Assembly: GCA_013823855.1 (NCBI GenBank) | Contig: PNMW01000024.1 | Coordinates: 1 to 42,037 of the forward strand | DNA length: 42,037 nucleotides | Direction: 5' to 3' | From: Lysobacteraceae bacterium | GTDB lineage: Bacteria > Pseudomonadota > Gammaproteobacteria > Nevskiales > Nevskiaceae | In this document: in pieces, positions 8,994 through 16,840 of the stretch | How positions within the stretch are numbered: position 1 is the stretch's first letter | Layout of the letters: each line of letters opens with the position of its first letter | The notes under the pieces: generated by a model | Told to the model about the DNA's origin: nothing | The model's database searches: none | What the model saw: only the letters and a program-made list of their open reading frames with translations | Position numbers and translations under genes: made by a program

Positions 8994-9015
8994 CCCCGCC
9001 TTGCGCGGGGTTTTT
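8994..9015 (+). terminator. Rho-independent terminator
   Basis: CCCCGC (8994-8999) pairs with GCGGGG (9005-9010) around CTTGC and is followed by TTTTT (9011-9015). It ends the transcript of the small exported protein. Confidence 0.85.
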
Positions 9016-9038
9016 CGTTTCAGGTGCTGCTGAACTGC

Positions 9039-9398
9039 TTACCGGCTAGCTTGCGCCAGCACGGTATCGAGCATCTGCATCACGAACTTCTGCTGCGTCT
9101 TCGGGAGCTGCGTGATTCTTTCGATCTGCTGCTGCAGCTTGGGCGTCGGCCCGCGCTTGCCGGGCTTCTGCGGCTCACCGATCAAGTCCTCGATCGAGAC
9201 GGCCACGACCCTGGCGATGGTCGGCAGGGCCGACACCGGCACGCGCCGGCTGCCCATCTCGTAGGCATTGACCGTCTGCTGCGAGACGCCGAGCACCTCG
9301 GCCATCTGCACCTGGGTAATGCCCTCGGCCTTGCGCAGCTCGGCGATGCGTGCGCCCAGCTTCACGAAAAAAGCCTTGTCGTCTTCGGTAATGGCCAT
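9039..9398 (-). CDS. HTH (Xre/Cro-type) regulator with C-terminal helical tail
   Basis: 119 residues from ATG 9398 (MAITEDDKAFF). The frame is open to ATG 9452 and the longer start cannot be excluded, since neither has a good ribosome site. The N-terminal 75 residues are a canonical HTH_3: 'LGARIAELRKAEGITQVQMA', then 'LGVSQQTVNAYEMGSRRVP', then 'LPTIARVVAVSIEDLIGE'. The tail is Lys/Gln-rich and helical ('KLQQQIERITQLPKTQQKFV'), perhaps for dimerisation. It is divergent from the primase gene, and a 10-bp palindrome lies between them (9463-9487), suggesting that it controls both itself and the replication/integration genes. Confidence 0.85.
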   Translation of the reverse strand: MAITEDDKAFFVKLGARIAELRKAEGITQVQMAEVLGVSQQTVNAYEMGSRRVPVSALPTIARVVAVSIEDLIGEPQKPGKRGPTPKLQQQIERITQLPKTQQKFVMQMLDTVLAQASR

Positions 9399-9462
9399 GA
9401 GCCGGGTCCAACTCTGCTCGATCCGGCGCATAGCGTAGGCCCCGTTTTTCATAACGAGGTTT

Positions 9463-9487
9463 AGACTACCACAAAACGTGGTAGTCT
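9463..9487. promoter_or_regulatory. Palindromic operator candidate
   Basis: AGACTACCAC (9463-9472) and GTGGTAGTCT (9478-9487) are perfect complements separated by AAAAC. The site lies 11 bases upstream of the longest start of the HTH gene and 60 bases before the primase start. Its length and symmetry suit a dimeric HTH repressor. Confidence 0.65.
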
Positions 9488-9547
9488 CCCGCCCAGTTAT
9501 TTTCCCCGGAACCCTCTTGACAGGATTTCGGACCGACGGAGGAATCG

Positions 9548-12500
9548 ATGGCGCGCATTCCGGAGACCGAGATCGAGCGGCTCAAGAGCGAGGTGAGCCT
9601 TGTGCGCCTGGTCGAGGCCTCCGGCGTCGAGCTGAAGCGGACGGGCAAGGACCATCTGGGCCGCTGCCCCTTCCACGACGACCGGACGCCGAGCCTGGTC
9701 GTCTCCGAAGCCAAGAACCTGTGGCACTGCCTGGGCGCCTGCCAGACCGGTGGCACGGTCATCGACTGGGTGATGCGCACGCAGGGCGTGTCCTTCCGCC
9801 ATGCCGTCGAACTGCTGCGTGACGACGTTTCTTTAGCCGCGCCGGCCGTGCCGGTGAAGCACTCGACGGTGCGCAAGCTGCCGGCGCCGGTCGCCTCGGA
9901 TGCCGACGACCACGCCGTGCTGCGGCAGGTAACCGACTACTACCACGACAAGCTCAAGCAGAGCCCGGAAGCGCTGGCCTACCTGGAATCGCGCGGGCTG
10001 CGCGATGCCTCGATCATCGAGCGCTTCAAGCTGGGTTTCGCCAACCGCACGCTGGGCCTGCGCCTGCCGGCCGGCAACCGCAAGGCCGGCGCCGAAGTGC
10101 GCGAACGCCTGCAGCGCCTGGGCGTGATCCGCGACAGCGGCCACGAGCATTTCAACGGATCGCTGGTGATTCCGGTGTGGGACGAAGCCGGCCACATCAC
10201 CGAACTCTACGGCCGCAAGATCACCCCGAACCTGCGGCCCGGCACGCCGCTGCACCTGTACCTGCCGGGGCCGCACCGCGGCGTCTGGAACATCGAGGCC
10301 GTGCAGAGCAGCAAGGAAATCATCCTGTGCGAAGCGCTGATCGACGCCCTGACTTTCTGGTGTGCTGGCTATCGCAACGTCACCGCCAGCTACGGGGTCG
10401 AGGGTTTCACCGACGATCATCTCGCCGCTTTCAAGCGCTACGGCATCGAGCGGGTGCTGATCGCCTACGACCGTGACGAAGCCGGCGACAAGGCAGCAGC
10501 CAAGCTCGCGGATCGCCTGATGAATGAAGGCATCGAGTGCTATCGCATCCAGTTTCCGAAGGGCATGGATGCCAACGACTACGCGCTCAAGGTGCAACCG
10601 GCATCGAAGTCGCTGGGCATCGTCATCCGCAAGGCGCTGTGGCTGGGCAAGGGTGCAGCGCCTGCGCGTGCGCCGGAGGCGCACATCGAGGATGTGCCCG
10701 TCGCCGTGATCGAGCCAACGTCGCCAGCATCCGATCCCGAACCGGCTTCTTCTTTAGCTGCCGAGCCCGAGTCAGCGCCCGATCCGCTGCCGGCCTCGCC
10801 CCTGCCCGAAGTGCCGGCCGAGACGCCGGCCGAGATCAGGGACGGTGAAGCCGTCCTGATCTTCGGCGACCGCCGCTATCGCGTGCGTGGCCTAGCGAAG
10901 AACCTGTCGCCCGACACGCTCAAAGTGAATCTGCTGGTCTCGCGCGATGCCGCTTTCTACGTCGATACGCTCGACCTGTACGCCTCGCGGGCGCGCGCCG
11001 GCTACATCACGCAGGCGGCCATCGAGCTGCAGCTCACCGAAGACATCATCAAGACCGATCTGGGCCGTGTGCTTTTGCGGCTCGAAGCCCTGCAGGACGA
11101 GCAGCTCCGCAAGACGCTGGAGCCGGATGCCGCAGCGACAGTGACGATCAGTGCCGAGGATCAGGCGGCGGCGCTGGCGCTGCTGCAAGCGCCGAACCTG
11201 CTCGACCGCATCCTCTCCGACTTTGAAGCCTGCGGCGTGGTCGGCGAGACCACCAACAAGCTCACCGGCTATCTCGCCACGATCTCGCGCAAGCTCGGCG
11301 CGCCGCTGGCGGTGCTGGTGCAAAGCTCCAGTGCCGCCGGCAAGTCGAGCCTGATGGACGCGGTGCTGGCCTTCGTGCCCGAAGAAGAGCGCATCCAGTA
11401 CAGCGCGATGACGGGCCAGAGCCTTTTCTACATGGGCGAGACGAATTTGAAGCACAAGATTCTCGCCATCGCCGAAGAAGAAGGCGCGCACCGCGCCGCC
11501 TACGCCCTGAAGCTGCTGCAGAGCGAAGGCGAACTGACCATCGCCAGCACCGGCAAGGACCCGAACACCGGCAACCTGATAACGCAGCAATATCGTGTCG
11601 AAGGCCCGGTGATGATTTTTCTGACGACCACCGCTATCGACATCGACGAAGAGCTGCTCAACCGCTGCGTCGTGCTCACCGTCGATGAAACCCGCGAGCA
11701 GACGCAGGCGATCCATCGCCGCCAGCGTGCGCGTCGCACGCTCGATGGCCTGCTGGCCCGGCAGGAGCGCGAGCACGTGCTGGCGCTGCACCGCAATGCC
11801 CAGCGCCTGCTGCGCCCGCTGTCCGTCGTCAATCCGCATGCCGACCGCCTGACCTTTCTCGACGATCGCACGCGCACCCGCAGGGATCACGAGAAATACC
11901 TGACGCTGATCGACACCATCGCGCTGCTGCACCAGCACCAGCGCCCGGTGAAGACCATGAGCCATCGCGGCAAGACGATCGAGTACATCGAGGCCACGCT
12001 GGCCGACATCGGCCACGCCAATCGCCTGGCGCACGAAGTGCTCGGCCGCAGTCTGGATGAGCTGCCGCCGCAGACGCGCACCTTGCTGGGCCTGCTGTGT
12101 GCGCTGGTCGCCGAGCGCACGCAGGCGCAGGCCGTCACGCGCAGCCAATTCCGTTTCAGCCGCCGCGACGTGCGCGAAGCCAGCGGCTGGGGCGACACGC
12201 AACTGTGCGTGCATCTGGAGCGTCTGGTCGTGATGGAATATCTGCTGGTGCATCGCGGCGGCCGCGGCCAGAGTTTTGTGTACGAGCTGCTGTACGACGG
12301 TGACGGCACGCTTTCGCCGCACCTGTCGGGCCTGCTCGATGTGACTACGATGCCGGCTTCGCGGGGGAATGAAGGGTCGGTCGCGGGGCCGATGCGGGCT
12401 CAAAGCGGCCCTTCCGCGGGGCCGGTGCGGGAGGCAAAAACGCCGGGAAAGCCTGATGCCAGCGGGGTTTCGGCGGAACCCGCGTCGCCGTCGGCGAAAT

Positions 12501-12556
12501 CGCGCGTCTCGGCTGCTAATGGCCGTGCGTCGTATCCGCAGATCGCGGTCGCATAG
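9548..12556 (+). CDS. CHC2/TOPRIM DNA primase fused to a P-loop ATPase
   Basis: 1002 residues with a strong ribosome site (GGAGGAA) just before ATG 9548. A CHC2 zinc finger opens the protein: Cys40, His43, Cys61, Cys65 in 'RCPFHDDRTPSL' and 'WHCLGACQTGG'. The TOPRIM domain follows, with Glu262 (LCEALIDAL) and the DxD of 'AYDRDEAGD' (Asp308, Asp310). A Pro/Ala/Glu-rich linker (about 365-425) leads to a second half with a Walker A 'SSSAAGKSSLMDA' (Lys599), then 'AIAEEEGAHRAAYALKLL' and 'LLNRCVVLTVDETREQ', as in helicase-like ATPases of mobile elements. The C-terminus is a disordered Pro/Ser/Ala tail after a possible winged helix. It probably primes and helps unwind the island's DNA. The recombinase gene follows closely. 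Confidence 0.85.
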   Translation: MARIPETEIERLKSEVSLVRLVEASGVELKRTGKDHLGRCPFHDDRTPSLVVSEAKNLWHCLGACQTGGTVIDWVMRTQGVSFRHAVELLRDDVSLAAPAVPVKHSTVRKLPAPVASDADDHAVLRQVTDYYHDKLKQSPEALAYLESRGLRDASIIERFKLGFANRTLGLRLPAGNRKAGAEVRERLQRLGVIRDSGHEHFNGSLVIPVWDEAGHITELYGRKITPNLRPGTPLHLYLPGPHRGVWNIEAVQSSKEIILCEALIDALTFWCAGYRNVTASYGVEGFTDDHLAAFKRYGIERVLIAYDRDEAGDKAAAKLADRLMNEGIECYRIQFPKGMDANDYALKVQPASKSLGIVIRKALWLGKGAAPARAPEAHIEDVPVAVIEPTSPASDPEPASSLAAEPESAPDPLPASPLPEVPAETPAEIRDGEAVLIFGDRRYRVRGLAKNLSPDTLKVNLLVSRDAAFYVDTLDLYASRARAGYITQAAIELQLTEDIIKTDLGRVLLRLEALQDEQLRKTLEPDAAATVTISAEDQAAALALLQAPNLLDRILSDFEACGVVGETTNKLTGYLATISRKLGAPLAVLVQSSSAAGKSSLMDAVLAFVPEEERIQYSAMTGQSLFYMGETNLKHKILAIAEEEGAHRAAYALKLLQSEGELTIASTGKDPNTGNLITQQYRVEGPVMIFLTTTAIDIDEELLNRCVVLTVDETREQTQAIHRRQRARRTLDGLLARQEREHVLALHRNAQRLLRPLSVVNPHADRLTFLDDRTRTRRDHEKYLTLIDTIALLHQHQRPVKTMSHRGKTIEYIEATLADIGHANRLAHEVLGRSLDELPPQTRTLLGLLCALVAERTQAQAVTRSQFRFSRRDVREASGWGDTQLCVHLERLVVMEYLLVHRGGRGQSFVYELLYDGDGTLSPHLSGLLDVTTMPASRGNEGSVAGPMRAQSGPSAGPVREAKTPGKPDASGVSAEPASPSAKSRVSAANGRASYPQIAVA

Positions 12557-12603
12557 CCATTCCACGCAAAGGCCAGCGCATCAAGTACCGCAAGCCCGAG
12601 GCG

Positions 12604-13635
12604 GTGAAGCCGCCGGGGCCGCGCTCGCAGGCGCCCGATCCGCTGGCGGCGCAGGCGCTGACGCGCTACGTGCATGCGCACCTCGACTGGATGCTCACGC
12701 ATGGCTACTCGGCCGACACCGTGCGCGCCCGGCGCGTCGCGCTGCGCCGCTTCGTCGGCTGGTGCGCCGAGCGCACGCTCGACGATCCGCGTGCCATCAC
12801 CAAGCCGATCCTGGAGCGCTACCAGCGCAGCCTTTTCTATCATCGCAAGGCCGATGGAAAGCCGCTGACGCTGGGCACGCAGCATGGCTGTCTGGCCCCG
12901 GTGAAGACCTTCTTCAAATGGCTCTCCCGCGAAAACCACATCCTCTACAACCCGGCTTCCGAACTGGTGCTGCCCAAGCCGTCGAAGCGGCTGCCGCGCA
13001 CGCTGCTGTCGGTGGCCGATGTCGAGGCGATCCTCAACGAGGCCGAGCCGGTCGGCCTGCAGGGCGTGCGCGATCGCGCGATGCTGGAGACGCTGTATTC
13101 CACCGGCCTGCGCCGGATGGAGCTGCCGGCACTCGCCATCTACGACGTCGATCTGACGCGGCGCCTGGTCTTCGTGCGCGAAGGCAAGGGACGCAAGGAT
13201 CGCGTGGTGCCGCTGGGCGAGCGTGCGGCGGCCTGGCTGGAGAAGTATCTCGTCGAGGCCCGCCCGCAACTGCTCGCCGCGCCTTGCGAAGCCCTCTTCG
13301 TCAGCGACTACGGCGAGCCGGTGACGCCGGTCTGGCTCGCCGACAAGGTGAAGCGGTACATGGAATTCGCCGGCATCCACAAGCCCGGCGCGACGCATCT
13401 GCTGCGCCATGCCTGTGCCACGCACATGCTGGAGAACGGCGCCGACATCCGTTACATCCAGGAGCTGCTGGGCCACGCCAATCTCGCCACCACCGAGATC
13501 TACACGCACGTCTCGATCGAGAAGCTGCAGCAGATCCACGCCGCCACGCATCCGGCCAAGCTCACGCGCGCGATCCAGACCCGCGCCCTGCTGTCGGCTT
13601 TAGCCGCTGAGGCGCAAGAGGACGCGGATGACTGA
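12604..13635 (+). CDS. Tyrosine recombinase (XerC/XerD-like integrase)
   Basis: 343 residues with all catalytic positions present: Arg170 (TGLRRMEL), His265 and Arg268 (HLLRHACATHML), His291 (LLGHANLATT) and the nucleophile Tyr300 (IYTHVS). The N-terminal SAM-like core-binding domain spans about 18-105 ('YVHAHLDWMLTHGYS'). The start is uncertain. GTG 12604 has GAGG only 2 bases upstream. The frame is open back to 12520 and encodes a basic stretch (RKGQRIKYRKP) that looks real, so translation may begin at ATT 12559, right after the primase stop. It cuts and rejoins DNA at specific sites and is the likely integrase or dimer-resolution enzyme of the island. No att repeats could be seen at the island ends. 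Confidence 0.9.
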   Translation: MKPPGPRSQAPDPLAAQALTRYVHAHLDWMLTHGYSADTVRARRVALRRFVGWCAERTLDDPRAITKPILERYQRSLFYHRKADGKPLTLGTQHGCLAPVKTFFKWLSRENHILYNPASELVLPKPSKRLPRTLLSVADVEAILNEAEPVGLQGVRDRAMLETLYSTGLRRMELPALAIYDVDLTRRLVFVREGKGRKDRVVPLGERAAAWLEKYLVEARPQLLAAPCEALFVSDYGEPVTPVWLADKVKRYMEFAGIHKPGATHLLRHACATHMLENGADIRYIQELLGHANLATTEIYTHVSIEKLQQIHAATHPAKLTRAIQTRALLSALAAEAQEDADD

Positions 13636-13705
13636 CGCCACCGGTCTCATTGCCCCTGGAAGGACTCCCGCAGTTTTGCCTTCAGAGGCTAGCACCGTGC
13701 CCCCA

Positions 13706-13732
13706 CCCCACAAAAGCTGCGCTTTTGCGGGG
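13706..13732. repeat. Hairpin after the recombinase gene
   Basis: CCCC-A-CAAAAGC (13706-13717) faces GCTTTTG-C-GGGG (13721-13732) with one mismatch and a TGC loop. The T-run is inside the stem, not after it, so termination would be weak. It sits in the 222-base gap before 13858, in which I see nothing else. Confidence 0.5.
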
Positions 13733-13857
13733 ACCCCGGGCGGCGCGTCAAGGCCTTGCTCGTGCCTCTGCGGCGACCTTGACCCGCCTGCGACTCGGTG
13801 CAGGCCCCTCCGGCAAACCGCGCTCACCCCGAGCGTGGCATTCCGGAGAACCGCACC

Positions 13858-14292
13858 ATGACCCTCAACGATTTCCTCCTCTCGCTCGAAACCCTGATCG
13901 CCGGTGATCGCGACGATGCCAAGATCGCGGCCGAAGACATTGCCGGCGACCTGCTGATCTGGATCGAGCACGTCGCCTGGGCGAGTGCCGAACTCGATCG
14001 TCGTCGCACGATCGTCGCCGGCCGGCTGCTGGCTCTGCGCAACCGCCGGCCCAAGCCCCGCGGCAGCCGCCTGATGCTCGATCTGCCGCCGGAGCTGATC
14101 GACCTGTGCGAGGCCGACGGCACCGATCCGCAGACCGTGCTGCGCGGCTTTGTCGCCGACCTGTGCGGCATCCAGAACTGGGTCTCCGATCCTCGCGACG
14201 ACGGCTACAGCAGCAACGGCTCCGACGAGCGGATGCTGGCCCGGGCCTACTACGATCGCGTCGGCTACTCCTACCACTGGAACGAGGACTGA
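13858..14292 (+). CDS. Conserved-looking hypothetical protein of the island
   Basis: 144 residues. ATG 13858 follows GGAGAA at a spacing of about 9; the longer frame to 13798 encodes a low-complexity stretch and is unlikely. Helical N-terminal half (MTLNDFLLSLETLIAGD, then 'DLLIWIEHVAWASAELDRRR'), a basic middle (RNRRPKPRGS), then 'LDLPPELIDLCEADGTDPQTV', which resembles small DNA-binding or plasmid-stability proteins with a beta-helix-helix element. The last 40 residues are acidic and Tyr-rich. I cannot name a family. It lies between the integrase and another small gene only 4 bases downstream, so the two are probably one transcript. Confidence 0.65.
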   Translation: MTLNDFLLSLETLIAGDRDDAKIAAEDIAGDLLIWIEHVAWASAELDRRRTIVAGRLLALRNRRPKPRGSRLMLDLPPELIDLCEADGTDPQTVLRGFVADLCGIQNWVSDPRDDGYSSNGSDERMLARAYYDRVGYSYHWNED

Positions 14293-14296
14293 TCCC

Positions 14297-14512
14297 ATGT
14301 ACGAACGTCTGCTCGAAGGCATCGAGAACCAGACCACGGCCCAGACCGTGGGCCGGCAGGGGGAAGAGCGCCATCAGGCGCTCTACCACCGCTGGCAGCA
14401 GCTCATCGGCATGTCCCAGCTCGCCCGCATGCTGGGCGTGCCGGCCGAGCTGCGGGAGGCGATCCAAGCCCAGCAGGACCGGCTCCGGGATGAGCTGAGG
14501 GCCGGCGGATGA
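14297..14512 (+). CDS. Small helical hypothetical protein
   Basis: 71 residues starting 4 bases after the previous stop. Entirely alpha-helical and charged (MYERLLEGIENQTTAQTVGR, then 'RWQQLIGMSQLARMLGVPAE'). No ribosome site of note, so coupling to the upstream gene is likely. No family recognised. Confidence 0.6.
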   Translation: MYERLLEGIENQTTAQTVGRQGEERHQALYHRWQQLIGMSQLARMLGVPAELREAIQAQQDRLRDELRAGG

Positions 14513-14571
14513 CGCCGGCCCTGCCGTCTCCCCGAGCGGCTAAACTGGACGGGATTCCGAGGAACCCCGCC

Positions 14572-14760
14572 ATGACCGCCACCAACCTGAAGCAGCAGGC
14601 CCACGAGCTGATCGACCGGCTGCCGGATGGCGCCACCTGGGACGACGTGGTCTACGAAATGGCCGTGCGCCGCTCGATCGAGCGGGGCCTGGCTGATGCC
14701 GATGCCGGCCGGCTCACCGACCTGAAGGACGTGCGCCGGGAATTCGGCCTGTCCGAATGA
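14572..14760 (+). CDS. Antitoxin of a ParE/RelE-type pair
   Basis: 62 residues from ATG 14572, preceded by GAGGAA at a spacing of 7. An in-frame ATG at 14509 overlapping the upstream stop is possible but lacks a ribosome site. The protein is small and acidic, with 'QQAHELIDRLPDGATWDDV', 'YEMAVRRSIERGLADADAG' and 'VRREFGL', the pattern of antitoxins that accompany ParE/RelE toxins in gammaproteobacteria. The stop overlaps the toxin start by ATGA. The antitoxin would bind the toxin and repress the pair, and this type of module stabilises mobile DNA. Confidence 0.8.
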   Translation: MTATNLKQQAHELIDRLPDGATWDDVVYEMAVRRSIERGLADADAGRLTDLKDVRREFGLSE

Positions 14761-15047
14761 GGGTCCGCTTCTCCGACGAAGCGCTCGCCAAGCTGCGCGC
14801 GATCCACGCCTACATCGCGCAGGATTCCCCGAAGAACGCCGCGGCCATGATCGACCGCATCACCCGCTGCGCCGAGCGCACGGGCGACGTGCCGCGCCTC
14901 GGGCGCAAAGTCCCCGAATACAACCTCGACACGCTACGTCAGGCGATGGAGCGGCCGTACCGCATCATCTACCGCATCGATGCTGACGAGATCGTCATCG
15001 TCACCGTCATGCACTACCGGCAACTGCTGCCCGAAGACCTGGCGTAG
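14757..15047 (+). CDS. ParE/RelE-superfamily toxin
   Basis: 96 residues and complete. It shows the ParE/RelE fold signature: 'RFSDEALAKLRAIHAYIAQD' (first strand and helices), 'RCAERTGDVPRLGRKVPEY', 'RPYRIIYRIDADEIVIVTV' (central strands) and the C-terminal 'MHYRQLLP'. ParE members poison DNA gyrase and RelE members cut mRNA on ribosomes. The 'RPYRIIYRID' strand followed by 'VMHYRQ' fits ParE better, but this is not proven. It overlaps the antitoxin by 4 bases and is the last gene of the island before the RHS fragments. Confidence 0.85.
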   Translation: MRVRFSDEALAKLRAIHAYIAQDSPKNAAAMIDRITRCAERTGDVPRLGRKVPEYNLDTLRQAMERPYRIIYRIDADEIVIVTVMHYRQLLPEDLA

Positions 15048-15067
15048 CGGCGGCGGCTTCCGCGTCA

Positions 15068-15628
15068 TTGCGAAGACGCCTCCGCAGGCGGAAACTCGCG
15101 TCTAGGGATTTTTGCATCGCCACCGGGGAACGCGCCTTCTTCAATCACTCGCAAGTCCGCATCGCGTCTGAAGAAAACCGGCCTCGGTACGACGGGTGCA
15201 CGTCGGGGCGAACTGTTTATGCCTATGTTGGCGGGAATCCCATCTCCTTCGTCGATCCGATGGGACTACAAGGTGAGGCGATAGGCCAAGTCATTGCAGT
15301 GGGGCCTGTCGATGCATGGGGTGCTCGTGTGCTAGCCGATCAAGCCCTTTCATCAGCACAAATGTCCGGTCTTCCTGGTCTGCGCAATGGCCCGGCGGAT
15401 GCCTTCCGGCACTGCCTATGGTCATGCCAAATGGCCGAGAAAATGGGCCAGGATCAAGCTCGCCTCGTGGATCAACTCCATGAGTCGTTTGGACAGAATC
15501 CCGAGGGTGAGAGATGTATGGACTCTCGCAATAACGCGGCGGGACGCAGCTTTGCGGGGAGTTCAGCAGGTTGTTCGAGTAGCTGCATGGGAGCAGTCAG
15601 CGGTGGTCAACTTCAAACAAGTCCTTAG
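15068..15628 (+). CDS. Orphan RHS tip 2 with DUF6973-like toxin domain (5'-truncated)
   Basis: RHS homology starts only at about 15,209 with 'VYAYVGGNPISFVDPMGL', the last residues of the RHS core. The coding before it is probably filler at the island junction, so the start is arbitrary. After the core tail comes a complete-looking toxin domain: 'GPADAFRHCLWSCQMAEKMG' then 'DSRNNAAGR', which matches the DUF6973 pattern (DAFRHxxW, a helix, then an MDxxNNxxGR motif). No shell or repeats precede it, so it cannot be delivered from here. It is a silent tip that could be recombined onto an RHS carrier. A lipoprotein gene follows 36 bases later. Confidence 0.65.
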   Translation: MRRRLRRRKLASRDFCIATGERAFFNHSQVRIASEENRPRYDGCTSGRTVYAYVGGNPISFVDPMGLQGEAIGQVIAVGPVDAWGARVLADQALSSAQMSGLPGLRNGPADAFRHCLWSCQMAEKMGQDQARLVDQLHESFGQNPEGERCMDSRNNAAGRSFAGSSAGCSSSCMGAVSGGQLQTSP

Positions 15629-15664
15629 TGCGACTGCAGGTCTTTGCATCGGGAGAGCGGGCGG

Positions 15665-16030
15665 ATGAAAGTGCTTCGGGTTGTTGTCGTATCTCTCATT
15701 ACAGCTGTGATGTTGGGTTTTCTGTATGGCTGCGAGACATCATCTGGCGTAGAAGTTACTCTCGCAAATGAATCAGGCGTGGACGTTGATTCGCTCGTGG
15801 TTAGTTACACGGGCGGAAAAATCGATTTTGGAACGTTGAGGAATGGCGAGAGTCGATCTGCAAGGCTTAGGCCCACTGGTGAATCTCATATTGAGATAGA
15901 GATATCGGCAGATGGGGCTGTTGAGCGCAGGGCTTTGGACGTTTATTTTGACACAGGGTATAGAGGCTCTATTCGAGTGAAGCTCGGTCCTGGGTTTGTA
16001 GTTGCTACGACTTCGGATGTATCTGTTTGA
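15665..16030 (+). CDS. Lipoprotein, candidate immunity for tip 2
   Basis: 121 residues from ATG 15665, with GGGAGAG upstream. It has a lipoprotein signal peptide (KVLRVVVVSLITAVMLGF then LYG-Cys23). The mature part is a small beta-rich domain ('VEVTLANESGVDVDSLVVSY', 'YRGSIRVKLGPGF'). The base composition is distinctly AT-richer than the neighbours. Placement directly after a toxin tip and periplasm-facing anchoring suit an immunity role. No family is recognised, so this role is inferred from context. Confidence 0.65.
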   Translation: MKVLRVVVVSLITAVMLGFLYGCETSSGVEVTLANESGVDVDSLVVSYTGGKIDFGTLRNGESRSARLRPTGESHIEIEISADGAVERRALDVYFDTGYRGSIRVKLGPGFVVATTSDVSV

Positions 16031-16049
16031 AAGCCGGGAACACGCGTAA

Positions 16050-16515
16050 GATGGAAAGATCTATGCCTATGTCGGAGGGAATCCGGTTAGTTTCATAGAC
16101 CCGCTAGGACTCTGGTCTTTCACAGCGGAGGCATACGGCGGCCTCTGTGGAGGAGTTGCAATCTATGGATCGGGGGCTTCGATAACAGGCGTATCACTAC
16201 GATTTGGAGTTGGTGCCGGGTTAGACATTCAGTACGACCCACAGGGACAGCGCCCCGGAACCGGCAACAAAGATTGCCCTGTCGATTTTGCGAGCAGCTT
16301 GGGCTTCTATGGGGAAGCGGGCGCGGGAATCGGTGTGCTCGCCAACGCAGGTGTGGGTCTACAGACCGGTGCTACGTTGAATCCATCGGCGCCTTGGGTT
16401 TTATTTCGAGCCCGGGGGAAATTTTACAGTAGGAGGCGATCCTAGAAACGATCCACTATTTAAGTTAGGACTGGGCTACGCAGCTGGTATCGAGGTAACC
16501 GCGCATGAGCGTTAA
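16050..16515 (+). pseudogene. Orphan RHS tip 3, frameshifted
   Basis: The frame starting at 16,050 reads DGKIYAYVGGNPVSFIDPLG, the RHS core tail, then a Gly-rich domain ('EAYGGLCGGVAIYGSGAS', 'DFASSLGFYGEAGAGIG') and meets TAG at 16,443. The other frame reads on from about 16,400 with 'GGNFTVGGDPRNDPLFKLGL' and 'YAAGIEVTAHER' and stops at TAA 16,513-16,515, overlapping the next gene. The natural end of the tip is therefore in a +1 frame and the gene carries an indel near 16,390-16,420. There is no RHS shell upstream. The Gly-rich composition resembles the tip of the main RHS protein in style only. Confidence 0.6.
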
Positions 16516-16840
16516 ACTATGGCGGAGCTTTAGAGTCTGGCTCTTTGTATCAGCACTAGGAATCTTCGCGGCGATCTGGGCTGGGGCCTATGTGTATATC
16601 AAGCAAGGTGGCCCCTTGGAGGCAGCAATAGTTGGCCTACGTGTCCATGACATCCGCCAGAAACCCAGTCCTGTTCACTACTCTCTGGCATCTCAGAAAA
16701 TCTCTTTTACGATCGAAGGCGGATCGGCGTGTGCTGCGTTTGTTGTGCGATCTGACTCGGTATCTACTCAGCTATATCGGGTAAAGACATGTCGCCTGAA
16801 CGATCGGTGGGTCTTGCAACAAGAGCGTCCTTTGGAGTAA
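16505..16840 (+). CDS. Membrane-anchored protein, candidate immunity for tip 3
   Basis: 111 residues from ATG 16505, which overlaps the restored stop of tip 3 by 11 bases, so the two were translationally coupled. One N-terminal membrane segment ('FRVWLFVSALGIFAAIWAGA') is followed by a short periplasmic domain with two Cys (SACAAFVV and VKTCRLND). No family is recognised. Immunity is inferred from the coupling and the small membrane-anchored form. Confidence 0.65.
   Translation: MSVKLWRSFRVWLFVSALGIFAAIWAGAYVYIKQGGPLEAAIVGLRVHDIRQKPSPVHYSLASQKISFTIEGGSACAAFVVRSDSVSTQLYRVKTCRLNDRWVLQQERPLE

Noticed and set aside
6040..15070. Direct att repeats at the island ends
   Set aside because: Only the trivial GTAGCG is shared between the left and right junctions, too short to support a claim.
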